Shown piece after piece: positions 1 through 7,673 of a DNA stretch of 33,233 nt. Position 1 is the stretch's first letter. Every line of letters starts with the position of its first letter. The stretch spans positions 1-33,233 of the forward strand of contig CAMAYO010000021.1 in NCBI GenBank assembly GCA_945862465.1. The letters are read 5' to 3'. The DNA comes from Pseudorhodobacter antarcticus (GTDB taxonomy: Bacteria > Pseudomonadota > Alphaproteobacteria > Rhodobacterales > Rhodobacteraceae). Below the pieces are notes generated by a model. That model did no database searches. It worked only from the letters and a program-made list of their open reading frames with translations, and had not been told where the DNA came from. Both the position numbers and the translations under genes were made by a program.

Positions 1-1518
1 GTGACGCCTTCGGAAATCGGCGGCGGGTTTGGTGGCAAGACGATCATCTTTATGGAACCTTTGGCCTTGGCCCTTAGCCGCAAGGCAGGGGGCCGTCCGG
101 TCAAGCTGGTGATGAGCCGCTCTGACGTGCTGCGTGCCACGGGGCCTACGGCTTCCGCGTCAATGGACGTAAAGCTGGGCATGACCAAGGACGGCAAACT
201 GACCGCCGCCAAGGTGAACTTCCGGATGCAGGGCGGCGCGTTCTTGGGCGCTTCGCCAGTGGGCGAAGCCCTGAGCTGCGCTTTGGCCTGCTATGACATT
301 CCCGCTGTGCAGCATGACGGGGTCGAGGTTTTGGCCAACCGCCCCAAAGCCGCTGCCTACCGCGCACCCGGCTCGCCCATGGCGGCCTTTGCCGTGGAAT
401 CTTTGCTGGACGAGATGTGCCACGAACTGGGTCTTGACCCGCTGGACGTGCGCTTGAAAAATGCGGTGCGCGAAGGGGTGAAAGCCAGCTACGGCCCGAC
501 CTATGCCAAAATTGGCTTGGTCGAGGTGTTGGAGGCCACCAAAGACCACCCCAACCTTTTGGCGAAACTGGGCCCGAACCAAGGGCGCGGCATTGCCAGC
601 GGGTTCTGGTTTAACCACGGCGGCGAAACATCTGTCTCGCTGGCGATTGGCGAGGATGGCACTGTCACCGTGTCGGCCGGCACGCCTGACATTGGCGGCA
701 GCCGTGCGTCGCTTGCGCTGATGGTCGCCGAAACGCTGGGCATTGAATATGAAGCCGTGCGGGTGAACATCGTGGAAACCGGCGCTTTGGGCGTGAACGA
801 ACCCAGCCACGGCAGCCGCGCCACTTTTGCCACCGGCAAGGCAGCGGTCGAAGCCGCCCGCCATGCTATGGCCGAAATGTGCCGCCGTGCCGCGAAAGAA
901 TGGGGCATTGAGGAAGAGGCGGTCGTCTGGAAAGACGGTGCCGCCATGCCCGCAGGCCCGAATGCCGGCAAGTTCCCCCCTATGAGCATCGCCGAAATTG
1001 GTGCCAAGATGGGCGGCAATGGCGGGCCAATCTCGGGCCACCACGAAACCAATGCAGACGGCGTGGGGGCAAGCTTTGGCGCGCATGTGGTCGATGTCGA
1101 GGTTGACCCCGAAACAGGCCGCACGACCATTCTGCGCTATCTGGTGGTGCAAGATGCAGGCCGCGCCATTCATCCAGCCTATGTCGAAGGGCAGTATCAG
1201 GGCGGCGCTGTGCAGGGCATCGGCTGGGCCTTGAACGAGGAATATGTTTATGGCGCCAACGGTCGTTTGCAAAACGCCGTGTTCCTTGATTACCGCATTC
1301 CCGTGGCATCGGACCTGCCGATGATCGACACCGTGATTGTCGAAGTGCCAAACCCTGGCCACCCCTACGGCGTGCGCGGTGTGGGTGAAACGGGCATCAC
1401 CCCGCCCCTGCCCGCCATTGCCAACGCTGTGGCTATGGCAACTGGCGCGCGCATCCGCTCGTTGCCGCTGTCGCCGCCCAAGGTTTTGGCGGCGATCAAG
1501 GCAAAGGGCCGTGGTTAA
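1..1518 (+). CDS. Xanthine dehydrogenase family molybdopterin-binding large subunit, 3' part
   Basis: This is the C-terminal two thirds (about 505 residues) of a molybdenum hydroxylase large subunit; the family is usually 750-790 residues, so the N-terminal part lies left of the window. The visible start is the glycine-rich cofactor loop IGGGFGGK. Further on come AYRAPG (about residue 118) and, near the C-terminus, GVRGVGETGITPP, which carries the Glu that acts as catalytic base in this family. The loop reads AYRAPG, not AYxCSFR (form I) or AYRGAGR (form II), so a carbon monoxide dehydrogenase is unlikely. Substrate unknown; purines, aldehydes and N-heterocycles are all used by relatives. The enzyme would act with FAD and 2Fe-2S subunits that are not visible here. 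Its stop codon lies inside the next gene, indicating translational coupling. Confidence 0.9.
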   Translation: MTPSEIGGGFGGKTIIFMEPLALALSRKAGGRPVKLVMSRSDVLRATGPTASASMDVKLGMTKDGKLTAAKVNFRMQGGAFLGASPVGEALSCALACYDIPAVQHDGVEVLANRPKAAAYRAPGSPMAAFAVESLLDEMCHELGLDPLDVRLKNAVREGVKASYGPTYAKIGLVEVLEATKDHPNLLAKLGPNQGRGIASGFWFNHGGETSVSLAIGEDGTVTVSAGTPDIGGSRASLALMVAETLGIEYEAVRVNIVETGALGVNEPSHGSRATFATGKAAVEAARHAMAEMCRRAAKEWGIEEEAVVWKDGAAMPAGPNAGKFPPMSIAEIGAKMGGNGGPISGHHETNADGVGASFGAHVVDVEVDPETGRTTILRYLVVQDAGRAIHPAYVEGQYQGGAVQGIGWALNEEYVYGANGRLQNAVFLDYRIPVASDLPMIDTVIVEVPNPGHPYGVRGVGETGITPPLPAIANAVAMATGARIRSLPLSPPKVLAAIKAKGRG

Positions 1519-1753
1519 GGTTCACCTGTGGTCTGGCCTGCGCCGCTTTACCGATGGGGTCGAAGTGGTGCAGGTTCCCGCTGAAACGGTGGGGCAAATG
1601 CTGGATGGGCTGGTCGCGGCCCATCCGGGCCTTGCGCCCGTGATTGCGGCGGGCGTGTCGGTGACGATTGACGGCGTGTTGACCGCCAGCCGCTTTAGTG
1701 CGGTAAGCGCGGCGCATGAAATCTACCTGATCCAGCGGATCAAGGGCGGTTAA
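1511..1753 (+). CDS. MoaD/ThiS-like small beta-grasp protein
   Basis: An 80-residue protein starting at GTG 1511, the only plausible start before the conserved opening VKVHLWSGLRRFTDG. It overlaps the end of the molybdenum hydroxylase gene by 8 bases in another frame. Length, the hydrophobic beta-grasp pattern and the C-terminal RIKGG match sulfur-carrier proteins of the MoaD/ThiS family, in which the terminal glycine is adenylated and thiocarboxylated. Linkage to a molybdenum hydroxylase suggests a role in supplying or sulfurating its cofactor, but a dedicated partner role is inference. It converges with the regulator gene on the opposite strand, sharing 4 bases. Confidence 0.75.
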   Translation: MVKVHLWSGLRRFTDGVEVVQVPAETVGQMLDGLVAAHPGLAPVIAAGVSVTIDGVLTASRFSAVSAAHEIYLIQRIKGG

Positions 1754-3147
1754 CTTACATCAAACCGCGTCACCCCACGGCGCAATTCATCCACCGGCTG
1801 GGTCAAAATCGCCGCCTGATGGGCGCGTTGGTCACAATTGGCGCGGGGGCAGATGCGGCAGTTGATGCCAATCTGCGTCATCCGCGCTGCAGAGACAGAG
1901 AAGCCTTCAGCATAACCAATCTCGGGGGCAAAGCCTATGGCGCAGCCCATGGCCACGGCCAAACGGTTGTCTTGGGTGTGACGCTCCCAAGTCGGGCGAT
2001 CAACGGTGCGCGAAAAGACGAAGAACTGACTGCGGTCAGGCATTTCCACAAACTGCGGCACGATGCGGCCGGGGGTGCGAAAGCTGGTGTGCACATCAAG
2101 GCGCGGGCAAGCGCCGCCGTATTCGGCAAGGTGGAAATCAGTTGCGTTGAACCGCTTGGTGACGTTGCCGCCCTTGTCGATGCGCAAGAAAAAGAACGGC
2201 ACGCCCTGCGCCCCCTCGCGCTGCAAGGTGGTGGCGCGGTGGCAAGCCTGTTCAAAGCTTACGCCAAAGCGGGTCGAGATATGGTCAAAGTCGTATTTCG
2301 AGGCCCGCGCCTCGGCCAAAAAGGCGGTGTAGGGCATTAAGACGGCGGCGGCGAAGTAGTTGGCCAGTTCCACCCGCAACCGCGCCACCCCACGCGGATC
2401 GCGGATGCCGCTGCGCTGGATCAGCGCATCGAGCAAGCTGCGCTGTTCCAACAGGCCCGCCATATGCACGAGCTGAAAGGTGCGGTTGGGTTGATCAAGC
2501 GCTTCTGACAGCAAAATCTCGCGCCGCGATTCATCATATTCGCGCAAAGCGCCGGGCAAGTCCTCGACACGGCAGACGCGCACGTTCACGCCCAAACTGT
2601 CGCGCAAGCGGCGTTTGAGGGTGACATAGATTTCGTCCCGCTCCATCGATTGCGGCCAGAAAGATTCGGCGGCCTCTTCCAACTCGCGAAAATGGTTGCG
2701 ATTGCGACGGAAAACGTCATGCACCGCCGCCTCGGGCGAGGAGGAAACCTGCGGCGCGCCGCTTTCGGTCAGTGACAAAAGTTGGTCAGACACCACGGCA
2801 TAGCTGCGGTAAAGTGTCATGAAGCTGTGAACCAAGGCGGGCGCGTGCACCAAAGCGGCGCGCAATTGGGGCAAATCGGGGCGGGTTTGGCTGAAAAGCG
2901 GGTCTTGAATGACAGCGCGCAGGTCGGAAAGTTGGGCTGTGCCATCCTCTTCCGCGATATCGCGCCAGTCGACGCCGTAAGCATCAAACAGGCGCAAAAG
3001 CACCTGAACCGACACCGATCTTTCGTTATTTTCCAGCAGGTTAACGTAGGAAGGGCTGATGCCCAACACTTTGGCCATAGCGCCTTGGGTTTCGTTGCGT
3101 TCCACGCGCAGGCGGCGCAGGTGGGGGCCTATGAAGGTCTTTTGCAT
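1750..3147 (-). CDS. ScfR/PccR/RamB-type XRE transcriptional regulator (short-chain acyl-CoA sensing family)
   Basis: A 465-residue regulator. I start it at ATG 3147 (MQKTFIGPHLRRLR); an in-frame ATG 12 bases upstream is less likely because the family begins close to the helix-turn-helix. Residues about 8-65 form an XRE helix-turn-helix (TQGAMAKVLGISPSYVNLLE). The middle has the IrrE/ImmA-like helical region (ELANYFAAAVLMPY) without an HExxH motif. The C-terminus is the DUF2083-type domain ending in the cysteine cluster CRICPRANCDQRA, typical of the family. Characterised members (RamB, mycobacterial PrpR, PccR of Rhodobacter sphaeroides) control short-chain acid and acyl-CoA metabolism. It is transcribed divergently from the serine-cycle operon, with an inverted repeat between them, so it probably controls that operon and itself. 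Confidence 0.85.
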   Translation of the reverse strand: MQKTFIGPHLRRLRVERNETQGAMAKVLGISPSYVNLLENNERSVSVQVLLRLFDAYGVDWRDIAEEDGTAQLSDLRAVIQDPLFSQTRPDLPQLRAALVHAPALVHSFMTLYRSYAVVSDQLLSLTESGAPQVSSSPEAAVHDVFRRNRNHFRELEEAAESFWPQSMERDEIYVTLKRRLRDSLGVNVRVCRVEDLPGALREYDESRREILLSEALDQPNRTFQLVHMAGLLEQRSLLDALIQRSGIRDPRGVARLRVELANYFAAAVLMPYTAFLAEARASKYDFDHISTRFGVSFEQACHRATTLQREGAQGVPFFFLRIDKGGNVTKRFNATDFHLAEYGGACPRLDVHTSFRTPGRIVPQFVEMPDRSQFFVFSRTVDRPTWERHTQDNRLAVAMGCAIGFAPEIGYAEGFSVSAARMTQIGINCRICPRANCDQRAHQAAILTQPVDELRRGVTRFDVS

Positions 3148-3186
3148 ACCATCGCACACAATATAAGGTTTGTCTTGTTTACAATA

Positions 3187-3208
3187 TTACAGATTTACAA
3201 ATCTGTAA
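3187..3208. promoter_or_regulatory. Inverted repeat, candidate operator of the divergent regulator
   Basis: Perfect 10-base arms (TTACAGATTT and AAATCTGTAA) flank a 2-base AC centre in the 147-base gap between the PccR-like regulator and sgaA. The core TTTACAAA (3194-3201) recurs as TTTACAAT at 3178-3185, 16 bases away. RamB/PccR-family proteins are known to bind TTTGCAAA-like elements, so this fits an operator for the neighbouring regulator. The spacing differs from the published PccR site, and binding is inferred. Confidence 0.6.
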
Positions 3209-3294
3209 AGTCTCGCATTCACAGCGCAACCTGTTTGCGCTTTGCACAAATTAAAAGCGGTGCAACACCTGCGTCCATCAAAGCGGAGGATGCT

Positions 3295-4491
3295 ATGCGC
3301 ACTGGAATCAATCACCTGTTCATTCCCGGCCCGACAAATGTGCCGGAGCGGGTTCGTCAATCTATGAACGTGCCGATGCAAGACCATCGCGCGCATGATT
3401 TCGGCGCGCCCAATATGGGCATCTTCCGCGATCTAAAAACGCTGTTCCGCACCAAAGACGGCCATGTGCTGGTGTTTCCGGCTTCGGGAACGGGGTCGTG
3501 GGAAGCCGCCATCACCAACACCCTGTCGCCCGGCGACCGCGTGTTGATGGCCCGCCACGGGCAGTTTTCGGTGCTGTGGGCGCAAATGGCCCAGCGCCTT
3601 GGGCTGGAGGTGGAACTGATTGACCTGCCTTGGGGCGCTGGCGCCCCGATCAGCGAATTCGCCCGCCGTCTTGGCGCGGATCGCAAGGGCGAAATCAAGG
3701 CCGTCTTCGTCACCCACAACGAAACCGCAACCGGCGTGACATCAGATATCGCTGCTTTGCGCCGCGTGATGAACGAAGCCTTCCACGATGCGCTGCTGTT
3801 TGTGGACGGCGTGTCTTCGATCGGGTGCTTGCCCTTCGAGATGGATGAATGGGGCGTCGATCTGGCTGTGACGGGTAGCCAAAAGGGCCTCATGATGCCC
3901 CCCGGTCTGGGCATTTTGGGCGTCAGCCCCAAGGCGATGAAAGCCGCTGAAACCGCCAAAATGCGCCGCGCTTATTTTGAATTCTCTGATCAAGTGAAGA
4001 ACAACGAAACCGGTTACTTCCCCTATACCCCGCCCGTGCAACTGCTGCATGGACTGCGCGCCGCTTTGGATTTGATGCTGGAAGAAGGCTTTGACGCCGT
4101 TCTTGACCGCCACCGCCGTCTGGCCGCAGGCGTGCGCGCGGCGGTTCAGGCTTGGGGTCTAGAGGTATGTGCCGAAAGCCCCTCGCTCTACTCCGACACG
4201 GTCACCGCCATTCGCACGCCCGAAGGGGTGGATGCCCGCGATGTGATCCGCATCGCTTATGATCGCTATAATGCCTCGCTCGGGTCGGGTCTTGGGCCGC
4301 TGGCGGGCAAGGTGTTTCGCATCGGCCATATCGGCGATTGCAACGAAGGCATGTGCCTGACGGCCATCGCCTTGTCCGAACTGGCGCTGGTGGAAGCGGG
4401 CGCGAAAATCACCTTTGGCACGGGGGTTGCGGCAGCGCAGGCCGTTTACGACAAGCAAGCCCAATCCTCAGTCGCCATGGCTGCAGAATAA
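3295..4491 (+). CDS. sgaA: Serine--glyoxylate aminotransferase (class V PLP enzyme)
   Basis: A 398-residue class V aminotransferase. ATG 3295 is chosen because GGAGGA ends 4 bases upstream and the conserved opening INHLFIPGPTNVPERV follows at once. PLP-site features are the glycine-rich PASGTGSWE (62-70), Asp171 in FVDGVSS, and Schiff-base Lys197 in VTGSQKGLMMPPGLG. In the serine cycle the enzyme converts serine plus glyoxylate to hydroxypyruvate plus glycine. BhcA, the aspartate-glyoxylate aminotransferase of the beta-hydroxyaspartate cycle, is a close homologue and cannot be excluded from sequence alone. Linkage to malyl-CoA lyase and malate-CoA ligase, and absence of the other bhc genes, favours SgaA. 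First gene of a four-gene operon. Confidence 0.87.
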   Translation: MRTGINHLFIPGPTNVPERVRQSMNVPMQDHRAHDFGAPNMGIFRDLKTLFRTKDGHVLVFPASGTGSWEAAITNTLSPGDRVLMARHGQFSVLWAQMAQRLGLEVELIDLPWGAGAPISEFARRLGADRKGEIKAVFVTHNETATGVTSDIAALRRVMNEAFHDALLFVDGVSSIGCLPFEMDEWGVDLAVTGSQKGLMMPPGLGILGVSPKAMKAAETAKMRRAYFEFSDQVKNNETGYFPYTPPVQLLHGLRAALDLMLEEGFDAVLDRHRRLAAGVRAAVQAWGLEVCAESPSLYSDTVTAIRTPEGVDARDVIRIAYDRYNASLGSGLGPLAGKVFRIGHIGDCNEGMCLTAIALSELALVEAGAKITFGTGVAAAQAVYDKQAQSSVAMAAE

Positions 4492-4516
4492 ACACTTAGG
4501 AAGTCAGGATACTACG

Positions 4517-5455
4517 ATGAGCCACACGCTTCACCCCATGCGCAAAGCGCGTCTGCAACGCTCGGAACTGGCGGTTCCGGCATCAAACCCCACGATGATC
4601 GACAAGGCAGCCGATGGCCCTGCAGATTACATTTTCCTTGATCTGGAAGACGCCATTGCGCCTTCGGAAAAGGTGCAGGCCCGCAAGAACGCCATTCAAG
4701 CGCTGAATGACATCGATTGGCGCGGCAAGGGCAAGACTGTTTCTGTGCGGATCAACGGGTTGGACACGCATTACATGTACCGCGACGTGGTGGATGTGAT
4801 GGAGCAGGCCGGCGATAAGGTTGACACGTTGCTGGTGCCCAAGGTTGGCGTGACGGGCGATTTGTACATGGTGGAAGCCATGGTCAACCAGATCGAACAG
4901 GGCAAGGGCTATACAACCCGCGTGGGTCTGGAAGCCCTGATCGAAACCGCGCTTGGCATGGCCAATGTGGAAGCCATCGCCCAATTCGGCGGCCGGCTTG
5001 AGGCGTTGCACTTTGGCGTCGCGGATTTCGCCGCATCTATGCGCGCGCGCACCACGAACATCGGCGGTTTGAACCCGCATTATCCGGGCGACCAATGGCA
5101 CGCCTCTATCAGCCGGATGGTTGTGGCCTGCCGCGCTTACGGCCTGCGCGCGATTGACGGCCCGTTTGGCGATTTCAGCGACCCAGAAGGCTACAAAGAC
5201 GGCGCACGTCGGGCAGCGGCCTTGGGATGCGAGGGCAAATGGGCCATCCACCCGTCGCAGATCGCGCTGGCAAACGAGGTCTTCTCTCCGCCGGAAGCTG
5301 AAGTAACCCGCGCGCGGCGCATCATCGAAGAACTGCGCAAGGCCGAAGCCATGGGCAAGGGCGCTGCCCAGTTGGATGGGCGGATGATTGATGCGGCGTC
5401 TGAACGCATGGCCATGAACGTGCTGGTTCTGGCAGACGCCATCGCCGCCAAGTAA
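4517..5455 (+). CDS. mcl: L-malyl-CoA/beta-methylmalyl-CoA lyase (CitE family)
   Basis: A 312-residue CitE-superfamily TIM-barrel lyase starting at ATG 4517, with an AGGAAGTCAGG stretch upstream. Family residues are visible: Arg78 in VRING (acyl-CoA/carboxylate binding), and Glu143 in LIETALG and Asp170 in FGVADFAAS (Mg2+ ligands). The reaction is malyl-CoA to glyoxylate plus acetyl-CoA; relatives also cleave beta-methylmalyl-CoA to glyoxylate plus propionyl-CoA. Here it lies directly after the glyoxylate-consuming aminotransferase and before malate-CoA ligase, which makes its substrate. That order supports an L-malyl-CoA cleaving role in the serine cycle, although the ethylmalonyl-CoA pathway uses the same family. 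Confidence 0.9.
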   Translation: MSHTLHPMRKARLQRSELAVPASNPTMIDKAADGPADYIFLDLEDAIAPSEKVQARKNAIQALNDIDWRGKGKTVSVRINGLDTHYMYRDVVDVMEQAGDKVDTLLVPKVGVTGDLYMVEAMVNQIEQGKGYTTRVGLEALIETALGMANVEAIAQFGGRLEALHFGVADFAASMRARTTNIGGLNPHYPGDQWHASISRMVVACRAYGLRAIDGPFGDFSDPEGYKDGARRAAALGCEGKWAIHPSQIALANEVFSPPEAEVTRARRIIEELRKAEAMGKGAAQLDGRMIDAASERMAMNVLVLADAIAAK

Positions 5456-5460
5456 TCCAC

Positions 5461-5514
5461 GAATTTTCGGCGAAAATTCAAACAGATCATGCGGGGGCGG
5501 TTCAACGAAACCGC
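5461..5514 (+). repeat. Two consecutive stem-loops between mcl and mtkA
   Basis: Within the 80-base mcl-mtkA gap, 5461-5479 forms a perfect 8-base stem (GAATTTTC / GAAAATTC) with a 3-base loop. Positions 5497-5514 form a 6-base stem (GCGGTT / AACCGC) with a 6-base loop. Neither is followed by a T-run, so they do not look like a rho-independent terminator. They could be mRNA processing or stability elements that set the mcl to mtkAB ratio; function is inferred. Confidence 0.45.
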
Positions 5515-5535
5515 TCTCAGCTTAGGGAGGAACAG

Positions 5536-6708
5536 ATGGATATTCACGAATACCAAGCCAAGGAAATCCTCGCCCGCTTCGGCGTGCCGGTTCCGCGTGG
5601 CGGGTTGGCCTATAGCCCCGAACAAGCGGGCTACCGCGCCCGCGAATTGGGCGGAAATGCTTGGGTTGTCAAAGCGCAGATCCATTCCGGCGGTCGCGGG
5701 GCGGCGGGCGGGGTGAAGCTGTGCAAGACGCCCGAAGAGGTGCAGGCCTTTGCCAGCACGCTGTTTGGCAAGCAGCTTGTGACCAAGCAAACCGATGCCA
5801 ACGGCAAGGGTGTTTACCGCGTTTGGGTCGAAGGCGCTTCGGACATCGCGCAGGAACTGTATCTAGGCTTCGTGCTAGACCGCAAATCCGAACGCATCAT
5901 GATCGTGGCCTCGGCCCACGGCGGGATGGAGATTGAAGATCTGGCCGACAAAGACCCCGACAGCCTGCGCCGCATGATCGTGGACCCTGCCGCCGGTCTG
6001 TCAGAGTTTCAGGCCCGTGAACTGGCCTTTCAACTGGGGCTGCGCGGCGGTCAGGTGGCGCAGATGGTCACAACGCTGCGCGCCTGCTACCGCGCGTACC
6101 GCGATCTGGATGCCGTGATGGTTGAGATTAACCCGCTGGTTGTCACCCATTCCGGCGACCTTGTGGCGCTGGATGCCAAGATGTCTTTTGACACCAACGC
6201 CCTGTTCCGCCAGCCACAAGTCGCCGAACTGCGCGACCGCAGCCAAGAAGACCCGCGCGAAAGCACGGCGGGCGATCATGGGCTGTCTTATGTGGGCTTG
6301 GATGGCGACATCGGCTGCATCATCAACGGCGCTGGTTTGGCGATGGCTACAATGGACATGATCAAGCTTGCGGGCGGAGAGCCTGCAAACTTCCTAGACA
6401 TCGGCGGCGGGGCGAGCCCCGAGCGTGTGGTGCGGGCGTTCCGCACCGTTCTGGCCGATGGCAATGTGTCGGTCATCTTGGTCAACATCTTTGCCGGTAT
6501 CAACCGCTGCGATTGGGTCGCCCAAGGCGTGGTGCAGGCCTATAAAGAAGTGGGCCTGACCATTCCGGTCGTGGTGCGTCTGGCCGGAACCAACGTGGAA
6601 GAGGGCAAGGCCATCATCGACGGATCGGGCTTGCCCCTGATCTCGGCCGATAGCTTGGCTGAAGCCGCTGCTGCCGCCGTCTCTGCCCGCCCCCGCAAAG
6701 CCGCTTAA
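5536..6708 (+). CDS. mtkA: Malate--CoA ligase (malate thiokinase) beta subunit
   Basis: A 390-residue SucC-like ATP-grasp subunit. The start at ATG 5536 follows AGGGAGG at a proper distance and gives the family opening [20 protein letters not shown]. The ATP-grasp domain contains [13 protein letters not shown] (about 44-56) and the metal-binding [10 protein letters not shown]. The C-terminal ligase domain has [13 protein letters not shown] and the [16 protein letters not shown] segment. With the alpha subunit it ligates malate and CoA to malyl-CoA using ATP. It is separated from succinyl-CoA synthetase by context: malyl-CoA lyase lies immediately upstream and no other TCA genes are near. Confidence 0.87.
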   Translation: MDIHEYQAKEILARFGVPVPRGGLAYSPEQAGYRARELGGNAWVVKAQIHSGGRGAAGGVKLCKTPEEVQAFASTLFGKQLVTKQTDANGKGVYRVWVEGASDIAQELYLGFVLDRKSERIMIVASAHGGMEIEDLADKDPDSLRRMIVDPAAGLSEFQARELAFQLGLRGGQVAQMVTTLRACYRAYRDLDAVMVEINPLVVTHSGDLVALDAKMSFDTNALFRQPQVAELRDRSQEDPRESTAGDHGLSYVGLDGDIGCIINGAGLAMATMDMIKLAGGEPANFLDIGGGASPERVVRAFRTVLADGNVSVILVNIFAGINRCDWVAQGVVQAYKEVGLTIPVVVRLAGTNVEEGKAIIDGSGLPLISADSLAEAAAAAVSARPRKAA

Positions 6709-6718
6709 GGAGGACCAA

Positions 6719-7615
6719 ATGGCCATTCTGATTACGGAAAATACCCGCGTCATCGTTCAAGGCATGTCAGGCCGCATCGGCAGCTTTCACGCCGCCGATA
6801 TGATCAAACACGGCACCAATGTTGTGGGCGGCGTGACCCCCGGCAAGGGTGGTGAAAGCGTTTTGGACCGCCCGCTGTTCAACACGGTGCGCGAGGCGGT
6901 GGAGCAGGTGGGCGCAGAAGCCTCGCTGATCTTCGTGCCCCCGCCCTTTGCAGCCGATGCGATTATGGAGGCCGCTGACGCTGGCATTCGCACCGCTGTC
7001 TGTGTGACAGACGGCATTCCCAGCCAAGACATGATGCGCGTGAAACGCTTCCTGCGCCGCTATCCGGCAGAACGGAAGATGCGCGTCATCGGGCCGAACT
7101 GCGCGGGCATCATCTCACCCGGCAAAGGGTTCATGGGGATCATGCCGCCGCATATCTATATGCCCGGTCGCATTGGCATCGTGGGCCGGTCTGGCACTTT
7201 GGGCTATGAAGCCGCAGCGCAGATGAAGGCTTTGGGGATTGGCGTTTCCACCTCGGTTGGAATTGGCGGCGATCCTATCAACGGGTCTAGCTTCCGCGAC
7301 ATTCTTGAGTTGTTTGAGGCGGATCCGGAAACCGATGCCGTGATGATGATCGGCGAAATCGGTGGCCCGCAAGAGGCCGAAGCCGCAGCCTATGCCCGCG
7401 ATCATATGAAAAAGCCGGTTGTGGCCTATATCGCAGGCCTGTCCGCGCCCAAGGGCCGTAAGATGGGCCATGCGGGGGCGATTGTGTCAGCCTTTGGCGA
7501 AAGCGCTCAGGAGAAGGTGGAAATCCTGAGTGCGGCGGGCATTACTGTGGCGCCCAACCCGTCCTCGATGGGCGAGACGATGGCAATGGTTTTGGCGCAG
7601 CGTAAAGCGGCTTAA
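6719..7615 (+). CDS. mtkB: Malate--CoA ligase (malate thiokinase) alpha subunit
   Basis: A 298-residue SucD-like subunit, 10 bases after mtkA with a strong AAGGAGG Shine-Dalgarno. The N-terminal Rossmann CoA-binding domain starts [21 protein letters not shown]. The middle carries [11 protein letters not shown] (about 125-135). His251 in [16 protein letters not shown] is the residue phosphorylated in this family. It pairs with MtkA to make malyl-CoA for the upstream lyase. It is the last gene of the operon; a hairpin with a T-rich tail starts 21 bases after its stop. Confidence 0.87.
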   Translation: MAILITENTRVIVQGMSGRIGSFHAADMIKHGTNVVGGVTPGKGGESVLDRPLFNTVREAVEQVGAEASLIFVPPPFAADAIMEAADAGIRTAVCVTDGIPSQDMMRVKRFLRRYPAERKMRVIGPNCAGIISPGKGFMGIMPPHIYMPGRIGIVGRSGTLGYEAAAQMKALGIGVSTSVGIGGDPINGSSFRDILELFEADPETDAVMMIGEIGGPQEAEAAAYARDHMKKPVVAYIAGLSAPKGRKMGHAGAIVSAFGESAQEKVEILSAAGITVAPNPSSMGETMAMVLAQRKAA

Positions 7616-7636
7616 ACTCGGTTAGTTTGGATATGC

Positions 7637-7673
7637 CACCGCGCAGGGCAACTTGCGCGGTGTTTTCTTGTTT
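7637..7673. terminator. Rho-independent terminator after mtkB
   Basis: A perfect 9-base stem (CACCGCGCA at 7637-7645, TGCGCGGTG at 7654-7662) with an 8-base loop, followed by TTTTCTTGTTT on the plus strand. It lies between mtkB and the convergent ThDP enzyme gene. The T-run favours plus-strand termination of the sga-mcl-mtkAB transcript. Its tail touches the stop codon of the opposing gene. Confidence 0.8.

Noticed and set aside
160-1362. 400-residue open frame on the minus strand opposite the molybdenum hydroxylase gene
   Set aside because: Its composition is that of an antisense shadow of a G+C-rich gene and it has no recognisable domain, while the plus strand encodes a clear family protein.
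3295-4491. Aspartate-glyoxylate aminotransferase BhcA of the beta-hydroxyaspartate cycle
   Set aside because: No bhcB, bhcC, bhcD or IclR-type bhcR gene is adjacent; malyl-CoA lyase and malate-CoA ligase neighbours fit the serine cycle better. Not excluded by sequence alone.
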